Positions 15,299-23,039 are shown, numbered from the stretch's first letter. The stretch is DNA of 26,654 nucleotides from Haemophilus parahaemolyticus (GCF_018373095.1 NZ_JAHAHT010000016.1:1-26654), one strand, 5' to 3'. Made by a program: numbers and translations. Notes: generated by a model from the letters alone, not told the origin.

Positions 15299-15334
15299 GT
15301 GGTTCGAGAACCTCCCACATAAAAAAACTAAGGA
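15297..15334 (+). ncRNA. PreQ1-I riboswitch controlling queC
   Basis: P1 is TGTGG (15298-15302) with CCACA (15315-15319); the loop ends in a C-rich stretch, and the tail is an A-run followed by ACTAAGGA. This matches type-I preQ1 aptamers (P1 hairpin, A-rich tail, pseudoknot of loop C residues with the tail). The tail contains the queC Shine-Dalgarno AAGGA (15330-15334), 6 nt before the ATG. Binding of preQ1 should hide the ribosome binding site and turn translation off. The genes downstream make preQ0/preQ1 precursors, which supports the call. Confidence 0.9.
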
Positions 15335-15340
15335 TACACA

Positions 15341-16015
15341 ATGAACCTATCTCAACAACCTAAAAAGGCCCTCGTGATTTTCTCAGGCGGGCAAGATTCC
15401 ACTACTTGTCTTTTCCAAGCGATTAAAGAATTCGGCAAGGAAAATGTTGAAGTGGTGACCTTCCAATATGGGCAACGCCACGCGATTGAGCTTGAAAAAG
15501 CCGAATGGATCGCCAAAGATGTTGGCGTAAAACAGACCTTAATTGACACATCGGTGATCAAAGCGATTACTACCAATGCCTTAATGCAAGAAGCTGTAGA
15601 AATTCAGCAAGAGGGCGATAAGCCTAATACCTTTGTGGATGGACGCAACGCTTTATTCTTACTTTATGCGGGGATTTATGCCAAAGGGCAGGGCATTTCG
15701 ACCATTTACACAGGCGTGTGTGAAACCGATTTCAGCGGTTATCCTGATTGTCGTGATGTATTCGTAAAATCAATGAATGTAATGATGAACTTGGCGATGG
15801 ATTATAACTTCAACATCCGTACGCCGTTGATGTATCTCACCAAAAAAGAGACGTGGAAATTGGCAGATGATTTGGGTGTGTTTGACTATATTCTTGAACA
15901 TACACACACCTGCTATTTAGGTGTGGAAGGTGGCTGCCACACTTGCCCAAGCTGTGTGTTGCGTGAAAAAGGCTTGAATGAATACCTTGCAGAAAGAGAG
16001 AAAAAAGATGTTTAA
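15341..16015 (+). CDS. queC: 7-cyano-7-deazaguanine (preQ0) synthase QueC
   Basis: 224 residues. The PP-loop ATPase motif F-S-G-G-Q-D-S-T-T lies at about 14-22. The C-terminal zinc site is seen as C-Y-L-G-V-E-G-G-C-H-T-C-P-S-C, four cysteines in the usual C-x7-C-x2-C-x2-C spacing. It turns 7-carboxy-7-deazaguanine and ammonia into preQ0 at the cost of ATP, in the queuosine pathway. First gene of queC-queD-queE, directly under the preQ1 riboswitch. Its stop overlaps the queD start by 8 nt. Confidence 0.97.
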   Translation: MNLSQQPKKALVIFSGGQDSTTCLFQAIKEFGKENVEVVTFQYGQRHAIELEKAEWIAKDVGVKQTLIDTSVIKAITTNALMQEAVEIQQEGDKPNTFVDGRNALFLLYAGIYAKGQGISTIYTGVCETDFSGYPDCRDVFVKSMNVMMNLAMDYNFNIRTPLMYLTKKETWKLADDLGVFDYILEHTHTCYLGVEGGCHTCPSCVLREKGLNEYLAEREKKDV

Positions 16016-16451
16016 AATTGCAAAAGAATTTAGTTTTGATATGGCGCATATGCTCGATGGGCATGATGGCAAATGTAAAAATCTGCATGGGCACACATAC
16101 AAATTGCAAGTTGAAGTAGCAGGCGAGTTAGTCGCAGAAGGGGCAAAACGTGGGATGGTGATGGATTATACCGATCTGAAAGCTGCCGTTAAAACACATA
16201 TTTTAGACCCGATGGATCACGCTTTTATTTACGATCTTAACAGCCCAAAAGAGAGCAAAGTGGCAAATTTGTTAATCGATTTAGATTCAAAAGTCTATGG
16301 CATTCCAAGCCGATCCACGGCGGAAGAGATGGCAAAATATATGTTTGATAAGCTCAGAAAAGAGGGGTTGCCAGTTACTCTTATTCGCCTGTGGGAAACG
16401 CCAACGTCTTACTGTGAATATTCGCAAGCCCCATACTTACAAGCGGTGTAA
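16008..16451 (+). CDS. queD: 6-carboxy-5,6,7,8-tetrahydropterin synthase QueD
   Basis: 147 residues from the ATG at 16008 (an in-frame ATG lies 30 nt upstream, but M-F-K-I-A-K-E-F-S-F is the usual QueD start, and AGAGAG lies just before it). Zinc ligands are H14, H27 and H29 (C-K-N-L-H-G-H), and C23 is the catalytic cysteine. D-H-A-F-I-Y-D and R-L-W-E-T-P-T are also typical. It converts dihydroneopterin triphosphate to 6-carboxytetrahydropterin. The 8-nt overlap with queC suggests coupled translation. A perfect uptake core (16439-16447) is embedded at its 3' end. Confidence 0.96.
   Translation: MFKIAKEFSFDMAHMLDGHDGKCKNLHGHTYKLQVEVAGELVAEGAKRGMVMDYTDLKAAVKTHILDPMDHAFIYDLNSPKESKVANLLIDLDSKVYGIPSRSTAEEMAKYMFDKLRKEGLPVTLIRLWETPTSYCEYSQAPYLQAV
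16439..16447 (+). repeat. Uptake signal sequence core (Apl type)
   Basis: Perfect ACAAGCGGT at the 3' end of queD. Confidence 0.85.
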
Positions 16452-16455
16452 ATTG

Positions 16456-17094
16456 ATGAGTAAAATGCAAAATACCATTTTTAGTACCATCACTTACCCG
16501 ATTGTTGAGATTTTTGAGAGCTTGCAAGGAGAAGGTTTTAACACAGGAATGCCGAGCATTTTTGTCCGTTTTGGCAAATGTAACCTTACTTGCCCGTGGT
16601 GCGATACCGATTATATGACGTTTGAAAGTTGGACATTGGAGCATATTTTAGCCAAAGTGAAATCCTATTCAGCAAGGAATATTATCATCACAGGTGGAGA
16701 GCCAACTATTCAACCTAATCTAAGCGTGTTATTGGATGCATTTAAACTAGAGGGCTATTTTTTAGCGATTGAAACTAATGGCTTGAAAGAAGTACCGAAA
16801 CAGATTGATTATATTGCAACCAGCCCGAAACGGTTGTATCAAGAGAAATATCAACGCCGTTGCATTCCTTTTGCTCATGAGGTTCGCATTGTGGCGGATG
16901 AAGATGTGTTAGCATTTTGCGAGCAGATTGAGCAACAAATTCAAGCAGAGCATTATTATCTCTCGCCGTGCGAAATTGATGGCAAAATGAATTTGCTCGA
17001 AACAATAACCCAGTTAGGACAGCTTAATCAGCGCACAAATAAACCCAAATGGCATCTGAGTTTGCAAACGCACAAGATTGTGGGGATTGAGTAA
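16456..17094 (+). CDS. queE: 7-carboxy-7-deazaguanine synthase QueE (radical SAM)
   Basis: 212 residues from the ATG at 16456, 4 nt after the queD stop; the longer open frame upstream overlaps queD and is not used. The substrate-loop motif E-S-L-Q-G-E-G (21-27) precedes the radical SAM cluster site C42-x3-C46-x2-C49 (C-N-L-T-C-P-W-C). C-x3-C-x2-C is the standard spacing. G-G-E-P follows near residue 78. It makes 7-carboxy-7-deazaguanine from the QueD product. Its Shine-Dalgarno is weak (GGTG), so translation is probably coupled to queD. An ATG at 16465 is a possible alternative start. Confidence 0.95.
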   Translation: MSKMQNTIFSTITYPIVEIFESLQGEGFNTGMPSIFVRFGKCNLTCPWCDTDYMTFESWTLEHILAKVKSYSARNIIITGGEPTIQPNLSVLLDAFKLEGYFLAIETNGLKEVPKQIDYIATSPKRLYQEKYQRRCIPFAHEVRIVADEDVLAFCEQIEQQIQAEHYYLSPCEIDGKMNLLETITQLGQLNQRTNKPKWHLSLQTHKIVGIE

Positions 17095-17113
17095 ATTCTA
17101 TTAGATAAAAACA

Positions 17114-17129
17114 CTGTTTATATTGACAG
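17114..17129. promoter_or_regulatory. LexA (SOS) box
   Basis: CTGT-TTATATTG-ACAG fits the gammaproteobacterial LexA consensus CTGT-N8-ACAG, with flanking A and T that keep the symmetry. It overlaps the -35 (17123-17128) of the DinI-like gene, so LexA bound here would block the promoter. Confidence 0.82.
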
Positions 17130-17150
17130 TTTAAAATACCTTGTTATACT
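17123..17150 (+). promoter_or_regulatory. Promoter of the DinI-like gene
   Basis: -35 TTGACA (17123-17128), 16-nt spacer, -10 TATACT (17145-17150). The inferred start is near 17157. LexA box and promoter are interleaved. Confidence 0.8.
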
Positions 17151-17180
17151 GTATTTAAATTCACTAATCTTAAATACAGT
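17148..17180. repeat. Perfect 11-bp inverted repeat at the dinI-like promoter
   Basis: ACTGTATTTAA (17148-17158) and TTAAATACAGT (17170-17180) flank an 11-nt spacer. The arms carry LexA-like half sites (CTGTAT, ATACAG), but 23 nt apart instead of 8. It spans the end of the -10, the start point and the leader, so it could be a second operator or an mRNA hairpin. Confidence 0.75.
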
Positions 17181-17195
17181 TAATAAGGTATTTTT

Positions 17196-17456
17196 ATGCA
17201 AGCAACTATCAATATTCGTATAGCCAACACACAAAAAATGAAAGATCACAAATTCGACCGCTTACTTGAAATTGTAGAAGAAGAGGTAGCAAAAGAGTTT
17301 CCAAAAACGATTGTAAGAGTCAGGAAATCAGCCTCAATAAGTGATGTTTCAGTTTTTGGTTTAGGGAAAGAAGGAAAGAAAAATGTCTCTGAATTTTTAG
17401 AAGAGCTATTTAATGATGGCTCAGCGTTTGATGAGTTAAATGAACAGTATTATTAG
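17196..17456 (+). CDS. DinI-like family protein
   Basis: 86 residues. The C-terminal half (S-D-V-S-V-F-G-L-G-K-E-G-K-K-N-V-S-E-F-L-E-E-L-F) follows the DinI pattern (S-V-x-G-x-x-K-E-x-K-x-x-I-S-E-x-L-x-E), after an N-terminal strand-helix like that of DinI (81 residues in E. coli). DinI proteins bind RecA filaments and tune the SOS response; relatives are also common in phages. The LexA box in its promoter supports an SOS role. AAGG lies about 7 nt before the ATG. It stands alone between queE and putP with no phage genes near. Confidence 0.82.
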   Translation: MQATINIRIANTQKMKDHKFDRLLEIVEEEVAKEFPKTIVRVRKSASISDVSVFGLGKEGKKNVSEFLEELFNDGSAFDELNEQYY

Positions 17457-17565
17457 GCCAGCACGTAAGATAATACGAGGTATAATAGAGCATGTTAGTT
17501 TTGTCTACTTTATGCCATTTTATTGAAAGCTATTTTTACCAACACTTTTAGTATATTATTTTAAT

Positions 17566-17610
17566 AAAAAGTTGCTAACATTATTAAAAATATATGTTAG
17601 CAACTTTTTT
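17566..17610. terminator. Bidirectional terminator between the dinI-like gene and putP
   Basis: AAAAAGTTGCTAACAT (17566-17581) pairs perfectly over 16 bp with ATGTTAGCAACTTTTT (17594-17609), with A/T runs on both sides. The flanking genes converge. Confidence 0.9.
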
Positions 17611-17627
17611 ACTCATTATGCTATTTA

Positions 17628-19142
17628 TTATTTCAATTCATCTAAATACGCTTTATTCGCTTTTTCAAAGGTTTCAGATGTTTTGGCATTTGGTGCTGGT
17701 GTAATGAGAGAAATCACGACAATCATCAGTGTTGCAAGTAAGAAACCAGGGATCATAGAATACATTTCTGGCAGTTCAAGTAAAGCGGTTAAATCTTTCC
17801 AGAAATACACAATTAATGCACCTGTGAGCATACCTGCCATTGCACCTAAACCATTCATTCGTTTCCAGAATAATGAGAGTAAGACGATAGGACCAAATGC
17901 TGATCCAAAGCCTGCCCACGCATCTTTTACTAATCCAAATACTTGGCTGTTTGGATCTTTAGCGATGTAAATCGCAAGCACAGCAACAGCGAGCACCATT
18001 AAACGGCTTAACCAAACGAGTTCTTTATCAGAGGCTTTTGGACGAAGGATGCCTTTGTATAGATCTTCGGTAATTGCACTTGAGCAGATCAAAAGCTGAG
18101 CTGAAAGCGTGCTCATTACAGCGGCTAAAATGGCGGAAAGTAAGATGCCTGCAACCCACGGATTGAATAATAATTTTGCAAGCTCAATGAAAACCTGTTC
18201 GTTGTTTTGGCTCACTATACTGGCTTTTTCTGGATATACGAAGAAATAAGCCATACCAAAATAGCCGATACCAATTGCACCAGCAAGGCAAATAATCATC
18301 CACGTCATACTAATACGACGAGCATTTTCGAGTGATTTAACACCTTCTGCCGCCATAAAACGAACGACAATATGAGGCTGACCAAAATAACCTAATCCCC
18401 ACGCCATTAAACTTGCTACACCTAGTAAAGTTGTACCTGTAAACATATCGTTATAGTTACGTTGAGTGATTGTTTCTGTGTACTCAATAGCGGTTTCCAT
18501 TACCTCAAAACCACCAATATTTATTAGAACAAAAACGGGCGTAAGAATTAACGCAAAAAGCATTAATGTAGCTTGAATGGTATCCGTCCAACTCACCGCT
18601 AAAAAGCCGCCGATAAAGGTATAAAGAATCGTAGCAACGGCACCATACCAGATTGCATCCGCATAAGGAACACCAAATAGGTTTTCGAATACGCGAGCAC
18701 CAGCTACAACCCCAGAAGCACAGTAGACGGCAAAGAAAAGTAAGAAAATCAGTGCAGATAAGATTTTAATGATGCGAGTTTTATCGCCAAAACGGTTGTG
18801 GAAATATTCTGGTAACGTTAAAGCATCGCCAAAATATTCAGTTTGGGCACGTAAACGACCTGCAACCAATTTCCAGTTAAGATATGCCCCTAATGTTAAG
18901 CCAATTGCCAACCAGGCTTCAATTAAACCACCCGCATAAATTGCCCCTGGTAATCCCATCAATAACCAACCAGACATATCTGATGCCCCCGCAGAAAGTG
19001 CGGTAACAAAGCTACCTAAGCGACGGCCGCCTAAGATGTAATCAGAAAGATTATTGGTAACACGATAGGCGGTAAAGCCAATTAAGATCATCCCTAACAA
19101 ATAAATCAGGAAGGTAGTTACGGTTGGATCTAAGCCAAACAT
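17628..19142 (-). CDS. putP: Sodium/proline symporter PutP
   Basis: 504 residues (E. coli PutP 502) with about 13 hydrophobic segments. Family features seen: the N-terminal D-Y-I-L-G-G-R-R-L-G-S-F-V-T-A-L-S-A-G-A-S-D-M-S-G-W-L loop (about 34-60), which holds Na+- and proline-binding residues, and the G-W-G-L-G-Y-F-G-Q-P-H-I-V-V-R-F motif near 250. It takes up proline with Na+ across the inner membrane. AGAGGA lies 7-8 nt before the ATG. No putA is nearby, so proline may be for growth or osmotic balance. Confidence 0.96.
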   Translation of the reverse strand: MFGLDPTVTTFLIYLLGMILIGFTAYRVTNNLSDYILGGRRLGSFVTALSAGASDMSGWLLMGLPGAIYAGGLIEAWLAIGLTLGAYLNWKLVAGRLRAQTEYFGDALTLPEYFHNRFGDKTRIIKILSALIFLLFFAVYCASGVVAGARVFENLFGVPYADAIWYGAVATILYTFIGGFLAVSWTDTIQATLMLFALILTPVFVLINIGGFEVMETAIEYTETITQRNYNDMFTGTTLLGVASLMAWGLGYFGQPHIVVRFMAAEGVKSLENARRISMTWMIICLAGAIGIGYFGMAYFFVYPEKASIVSQNNEQVFIELAKLLFNPWVAGILLSAILAAVMSTLSAQLLICSSAITEDLYKGILRPKASDKELVWLSRLMVLAVAVLAIYIAKDPNSQVFGLVKDAWAGFGSAFGPIVLLSLFWKRMNGLGAMAGMLTGALIVYFWKDLTALLELPEMYSMIPGFLLATLMIVVISLITPAPNAKTSETFEKANKAYLDELK

Positions 19143-19243
19143 TATGCATCCTCTTAAAATTTTAAAGGAAAAAGATTACTGATTTTTAGTAAAATTTCAA
19201 CTTAAACCGCATAAAAAGGAAGATTTTTTTGATTTAATCGGGC

Positions 19244-19813
19244 TTATTCCGCAATAATTAAATGATGCAGTGGCTTATCCCAAGATTCAAGCGGTAACTT
19301 TTCTACACACTGACAAGCGTGAGCCAACCCTATGCGAATCGCTTTCGGATTTTGTTCAAAGGTACGATCGTAAAAACCACCGCCATAGCCAAGTCGCCCA
19401 AGCTGTTTATCGCAACCAACAAGCGGTGTAAAAATCATCTCAATTTGCGAAGTCGGAATCACATTTCTCACATCTAATTTCGGTTGTAACAAACCCCACG
19501 GATGTTTTTCTAACGGTGTGACTGATTCAAAACGAGAAAAAAGCAAATTTCCCTTTGAAAAAGGATGAATAATCGGTAAATAGCATTTTATGCCTCGTTT
19601 GCGTAACTCTTCAACTAACACAAGCGGTGAAATTTCGTGTTTAAATGGCAAATAAACGGCGATATGCTCAGCTTTCTGTTTTTCGATAATATCTAATGCA
19701 ATAGGAACAAGATCGTGTGAGGCTTGTAACTGTTTTTCAGCCGATAAATGTGAGCGTTTTTCAAGAAGTTGTTTACGAAGAACTTGGCGGTCTGTTTGAA
19801 TGGATGATTGCAT
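19244..19813 (-). CDS. fau: 5-formyltetrahydrofolate cyclo-ligase (YgfA)
   Basis: 189 residues from the ATG at 19813. The frame is open 66 nt further up, but that part lies in 6S RNA, so the inner ATG is chosen. The C-terminal motif G-R-L-G-Y-G-G-G-F-Y-D-R and the middle Y-L-P-I-I-H-P-F are typical of the family. It converts 5-formyl-THF to 5,10-methenyl-THF with ATP. The ATG is about 11 nt after the 6S 3' end and has no Shine-Dalgarno. The zapA-ssrS-fau order is conserved in gammaproteobacteria. Two perfect uptake cores lie within it (19419 and 19620). Confidence 0.93.
   Translation of the reverse strand: MQSSIQTDRQVLRKQLLEKRSHLSAEKQLQASHDLVPIALDIIEKQKAEHIAVYLPFKHEISPLVLVEELRKRGIKCYLPIIHPFSKGNLLFSRFESVTPLEKHPWGLLQPKLDVRNVIPTSQIEMIFTPLVGCDKQLGRLGYGGGFYDRTFEQNPKAIRIGLAHACQCVEKLPLESWDKPLHHLIIAE
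19419..19427 (+). repeat. Uptake signal sequence core (Apl type)
   Basis: Perfect ACAAGCGGT inside fau, on the strand opposite to the gene, followed by an A-rich stretch. Confidence 0.85.
19620..19628 (+). repeat. Uptake signal sequence core (Apl type)
   Basis: Perfect ACAAGCGGT inside fau, followed by GAAATTT as in the extended uptake motif. Confidence 0.88.
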
Positions 19814-19822
19814 AGGTAATAG

Positions 19823-20006
19823 TTGGTGGGGTGTCCGAAGTGCCGCTATCGGTAATAGTCCTTGAACCAGAAGGTTCAAGGGAGTCGAACGTATTTGTTT
19901 TTAGGCTTCTTACTTAAAGTAAGCATGCTCACCAACAACTGGATGTCCAACTCAAAGTTTTAAATTATCGGCTCAGGGACGTAACCAACAACGCACACCC
20001 CAGACA
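19823..20006 (-). ncRNA. ssrS: 6S RNA
   Basis: About 184 nt on the minus strand between zapA and fau. The closing stem pairs GGGGTGT (20001-19995) with ACACCCC (19834-19828). Conserved stretches shared with E. coli 6S are seen in order: TCCCTGAGCCGAT, TTGGTGAGCATGCT, AAGAAGCCT, CCTTGAACC...GGTTCAAGG and AGCGGCAC. The large central bubble mimics an open promoter and binds sigma-70 RNA polymerase. The ends are estimated from the closing stem and may be off by a few nt. Confidence 0.93.
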
Positions 20007-20047
20007 GGTTAGAATATTAACGGAATTTTGCCTTTTTTCCTAGTCTT

Positions 20048-20084
20048 AAACGTAATTTATTTTACGTTTGCCTAGCTTTTAGGC
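20048..20084. repeat. Two small adjacent hairpins after zapA
   Basis: AAACGTAA/TTACGTTT (20048-20069) and GCCT/AGGC (20070-20084) lie between the zapA stop and 6S. They may end or process the zapA transcript ahead of 6S. T tracts are poor, so this is not a secure terminator. Confidence 0.45.
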
Positions 20085-20097
20085 GAGCATATAACAG

Positions 20098-20409
20098 TTA
20101 TTCATCAACCGTAATTGATGCGGCTGGCTGAAGTTTATTCAATGAACTATCTAGCTGCTGAATGCAGTTTTGTAACACATTTTTATTGTTTTCATTGCGT
20201 TGTTTTTCAAGCTCAAGTTCATAGTTTAAATTAAGTGCCACGATTGCCAATACTTTTTCTAACTGAATAATGCCTGATTGTTCTTTTAGAACGCCCACAC
20301 GCTCTTCCAAACGTTGGGCAGAGGCAAGTAAATTATCTTTCTGTTCTGGTGGACAATGTAATCGTAAAACTTGCCCAAAAATTTGTATCTCAATATTATT
20401 TGCCGACAT
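20098..20409 (-). CDS. zapA: Cell division protein ZapA
   Basis: 103 residues (E. coli 109). The N-terminal beta part has I-E-I-Q-I-F-G-Q-V-L-R-L-x-C-P, followed by helix A-Q-R-L-E-E-R-V and a long C-terminal coiled coil (V-L-A-I-V-A-L-N-L-N-Y-E-L). It cross-links FtsZ protofilaments at the Z-ring. AAGGA lies about 10 nt before the ATG. It is divergent from ygfB and upstream of ssrS, as in E. coli. Confidence 0.93.
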   Translation of the reverse strand: MSANNIEIQIFGQVLRLHCPPEQKDNLLASAQRLEERVGVLKEQSGIIQLEKVLAIVALNLNYELELEKQRNENNKNVLQNCIQQLDSSLNKLQPAASITVDE

Positions 20410-20609
20410 AACAAGCCGTCCTTATAAAGAATAAATTAGTTTATTATGCCATTATTCAATTTAATCATAAATAGAAAAATCGCTAAATTCCATTCAACAA
20501 TTTTAATTATGTTATAGGTAAATCAGTATAATAGCCCGATTTTTATCCCTTATTTTATGTTTTTTTGCTATTATGCGAGCCTGATTGATCATCCTCTGAT
20601 TTTATTAAT

Positions 20610-21158
20610 ATGACAATACAAGTAGAATTTAAACAACTCGTTGCCCAACTGCAAATTGAGCTTACACCAGCCGAATTTCACGGCTTTTTAAGTGGCTTAA
20701 TTGTTGGCGGTGTTCAAGATGAATCTTGGAAAACATTAACCTACCAATTTACCAATGATGGGCTCGCATTTTCTCAAGCTCCTCTCAAAACATTGGAAAA
20801 CTTTTATCAAGAATTGACCGCTAGTTATACGGAAGCCAACGCGCTTTTCAGCCTTTGGTTACCTGAAGATGAAAATGATGGCTTCGCTCTTGCTGATAGC
20901 ATTGCGGAATGGACAAGCCACTTTATTTTGGGGTTAGGTTTAGCTCAACCCAAATTAAGCGAAGAAAAAGATGAAGTAGGCGAAGCAATTGATGATTTAG
21001 AAGAGATCTCACGCCTTGGCTACCACGATGATGACAAAAACGAAGAACTCATCGAAGCGGGCGAAGAAGTCGTCGAATATTTACGCGTGCTGGCTCTTTT
21101 CTTGCACAGCAATTTCGCATTAAATACCACACCTGCAAACAAAGCTCAACTGCACTAA
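20610..21158 (+). CDS. ygfB: YgfB/UPF0149 family protein
   Basis: 182 residues, helical and acidic. The N-terminal L-T-P-A-E-F-H-G-F-L-S-G-L-I-V-G-G segment (about 17-33) is the family signature; the middle has W-T-S-H-F-I-L-G-L-G-L, and the C-terminal part has the E-E-V-V-E-Y-L-R-V-L-A-L-F-L motif. The biochemical role is not established in this group. It is divergent from zapA, as in E. coli, but here is followed by hemE after 21 nt. No clear Shine-Dalgarno precedes the ATG. Confidence 0.88.
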   Translation: MTIQVEFKQLVAQLQIELTPAEFHGFLSGLIVGGVQDESWKTLTYQFTNDGLAFSQAPLKTLENFYQELTASYTEANALFSLWLPEDENDGFALADSIAEWTSHFILGLGLAQPKLSEEKDEVGEAIDDLEEISRLGYHDDDKNEELIEAGEEVVEYLRVLALFLHSNFALNTTPANKAQLH

Positions 21159-21179
21159 TTTTGAAGAATAAGGATAATT

Positions 21180-22244
21180 ATGACTCAGCTTAAAAATGAT
21201 CGTTATTTAAAAGCCCTATTACGTGAACCTGTGGATATGACCCCCGTTTGGATGATGCGTCAAGCAGGTCGTTATTTGCCAGAATATAAAGCAACTCGTG
21301 CACAAGCAGGCGATTTTATGTCGCTTTGTCGCAATGCTGATTTAGCTTGTGAAGTGACTTTACAACCTTTACGCCGCTATGCATTAGATGCAGCGATTTT
21401 ATTTTCAGATATTTTGACCATTCCTGACGCAATGGGCTTAGGTTTAAGTTTTGGTGCAGGCGAAGGTCCTAAATTTGCTCGCCCAATTGAGCATAAAATC
21501 CAAGTGGATAACTTGCCAATTCCCGATCCTGAAGGTGAATTACAATATGTAATGAATGCTGTTCGCACCATTCGCCGTGAATTAAAAGGCGAAGTGCCGT
21601 TAATCGGTTTCTCTGGCAGCCCATGGACTTTAGCAACTTATATGGTAGAAGGCGGTTCAAGTAAAGCATTCACTAAAATAAAAAAAATGATGTATGCCGA
21701 TCCGCAGCTTTTACACGCATTATTAGACAAACTTGCAGACAGCCTCATTCTTTATTTAAATGCACAGATTAAAGCGGGTGCACAAGCGGTAATGGTATTT
21801 GACACTTGGGGCGGTGTGTTAGCTCACGAAGAGTACAAAACCTTCTCATTGCAATATATGCAAAAAATCGTGGAAGGCTTAATTCGCGAAAATGATGGCA
21901 GAAAAGTACCTGTTACACTTTTCACCAAAGGTGGTGGATTATGGCTTGAAGCGATTGCTGATACAGGTTGCGATGCAGTTGGTTTAGACTGGACTGTTGA
22001 TATTCGTGAGGCGAAAAAACGCGTAGGGCACAAAGTAGCACTGCAAGGCAATATGGATCCGAGCGTATTATATGCTCCAGCTGCACGCATTGAGCAAGAA
22101 GTTAAAAACATTCTTGCAGGTTTTGGCGAAGGCTCTGGTCACGTATTCAATCTAGGGCACGGCATTCACCAAGATGTTCCAACCGAAAGCCCGAAAGTGT
22201 TTGTAAACGCTATTCACGAGTTTTCGAAGCAATATCATAAATAA
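21180..22244 (+). CDS. hemE: Uroporphyrinogen decarboxylase
   Basis: 354 residues (E. coli 354). The substrate-cleft motif P-V-W-M-M-R-Q-A-G-R-Y-L-P-E-Y lies near 22-36, D-I-L-T-I-P-D-A-M-G-L near 77, and G-F-S-G-S-P-W-T-L-A-T-Y near 142. It removes four carboxyl groups from uroporphyrinogen III to form coproporphyrinogen III in heme synthesis (cytosol). AAGGA lies 7 nt before the ATG. A perfect uptake core sits at 21782-21790. An inverted pair of uptake cores follows the gene. Confidence 0.98.
   Translation: MTQLKNDRYLKALLREPVDMTPVWMMRQAGRYLPEYKATRAQAGDFMSLCRNADLACEVTLQPLRRYALDAAILFSDILTIPDAMGLGLSFGAGEGPKFARPIEHKIQVDNLPIPDPEGELQYVMNAVRTIRRELKGEVPLIGFSGSPWTLATYMVEGGSSKAFTKIKKMMYADPQLLHALLDKLADSLILYLNAQIKAGAQAVMVFDTWGGVLAHEEYKTFSLQYMQKIVEGLIRENDGRKVPVTLFTKGGGLWLEAIADTGCDAVGLDWTVDIREAKKRVGHKVALQGNMDPSVLYAPAARIEQEVKNILAGFGEGSGHVFNLGHGIHQDVPTESPKVFVNAIHEFSKQYHK
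21782..21790 (+). repeat. Uptake signal sequence core (Apl type)
   Basis: Perfect ACAAGCGGT inside hemE. Confidence 0.82.
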
Positions 22245-22252
22245 TTAGCTGC

Positions 22253-22294
22253 AAGCGGTGGAGTGTTGTAAAACTTTTACGAATTCGACCGCTT
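22253..22294. repeat. Inverted pair of uptake-signal cores between hemE and yjaG
   Basis: AAGCGGT (22253-22259) and ACCGCTT (22288-22294) face each other 28 nt apart just after hemE. Such pairs often form terminator or attenuator stems in this family. The stem is short (7 bp) and only TTATC follows, so termination is likely weak. Confidence 0.55.
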
Positions 22295-22320
22295 TATCAT
22301 TAACTATCGCGAGGAATTAT

Positions 22321-22911
22321 ATGCGAAACCCCATTCACAAACGTATGGAACGCTTTGAACCTTGGCAACACCTGACCTTTATGGCGTGTTTGTGCGAAAG
22401 AATGTACCCTAACTTTCAAATGTTCTGCCATGTTGCTGAGCAAGAAGAGAATGCGAAGGTCTATCAGAATATCTTAAATCTCGTTTGGGAGCATCTCACT
22501 GTTAAGGGAGCGAAAATCAACTTTGATAATCAGCTCGAAAAATTAGAAAACATCATCCCAGATGTGAACGAATATGAATTTTTCGGCGTACTTCCTGCCC
22601 AAGAGGCGTGCGAAGCACTTTCTGAGTTGCTACACAGCATCATTGCAGGCGCAACACTTGATCAAGCAATTCGCATTAGCCAAATCTCGCTTGGCACAGT
22701 GGCAAGCTATTTAGAGATGCAAAATGAACGAGAATTAAGCGAAGTAGAGCTAAAAAATTCAGAAGAAATTCAAGAAGAATTAGACGTACAATGGCAAATT
22801 TACCGCCTTCTCAATGAATGCGAAGAGCGTGATGTTGCCTTGATTTTAGACCTTAAAAATGAGATCAGAAGTGTGGGAATAAGCAATATTGGTGTGATTT
22901 TTAACCAGTAG
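22321..22911 (+). CDS. yjaG: YjaG family protein (DUF416)
   Basis: 196 residues, the same length as E. coli YjaG. The ATG at 22321 has GAGGAA 5 nt upstream; the frame is open further up through the uptake-core pair, but that part is non-coding in character. It starts with M-R-N-P-I-H-K-R-M-E-R-F-E-P-W-Q-H-L-T-F-M-A-C-L-C-E-R-M. Mostly helical, with no known enzyme motif; function unknown. The order hemE-yjaG-HU is conserved with E. coli (hemE-nfi-yjaG-hupA, nfi being absent here). Confidence 0.9.
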   Translation: MRNPIHKRMERFEPWQHLTFMACLCERMYPNFQMFCHVAEQEENAKVYQNILNLVWEHLTVKGAKINFDNQLEKLENIIPDVNEYEFFGVLPAQEACEALSELLHSIIAGATLDQAIRISQISLGTVASYLEMQNERELSEVELKNSEEIQEELDVQWQIYRLLNECEERDVALILDLKNEIRSVGISNIGVIFNQ

Positions 22912-22997
22912 AATTATTTTTCGATAAAAAATAATATTTGCCTATTTGAGAAATTCGAACTTTGAATTAAGCTACACCAAGTTATATCAACCCTTTC

Positions 22998-23010
22998 GGC
23001 GATTTTCGCC
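22998..23010 (+). repeat. Small hairpin in the HU leader
   Basis: GGCGA/TCGCC with a 3-nt loop lies 30 nt before the HU start codon. It is the only structure I see in the 128 nt between yjaG and HU. Its role is unknown. Confidence 0.35.
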
Positions 23011-23039
23011 ATAACTAAACAATCTTTGAGGATTAAACT

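Noticed and set aside
19814..19879. Upstream extension of fau
   Set aside because: It is 6S RNA sequence read from a TTG codon; the inner ATG at 19813 gives the normal protein length.
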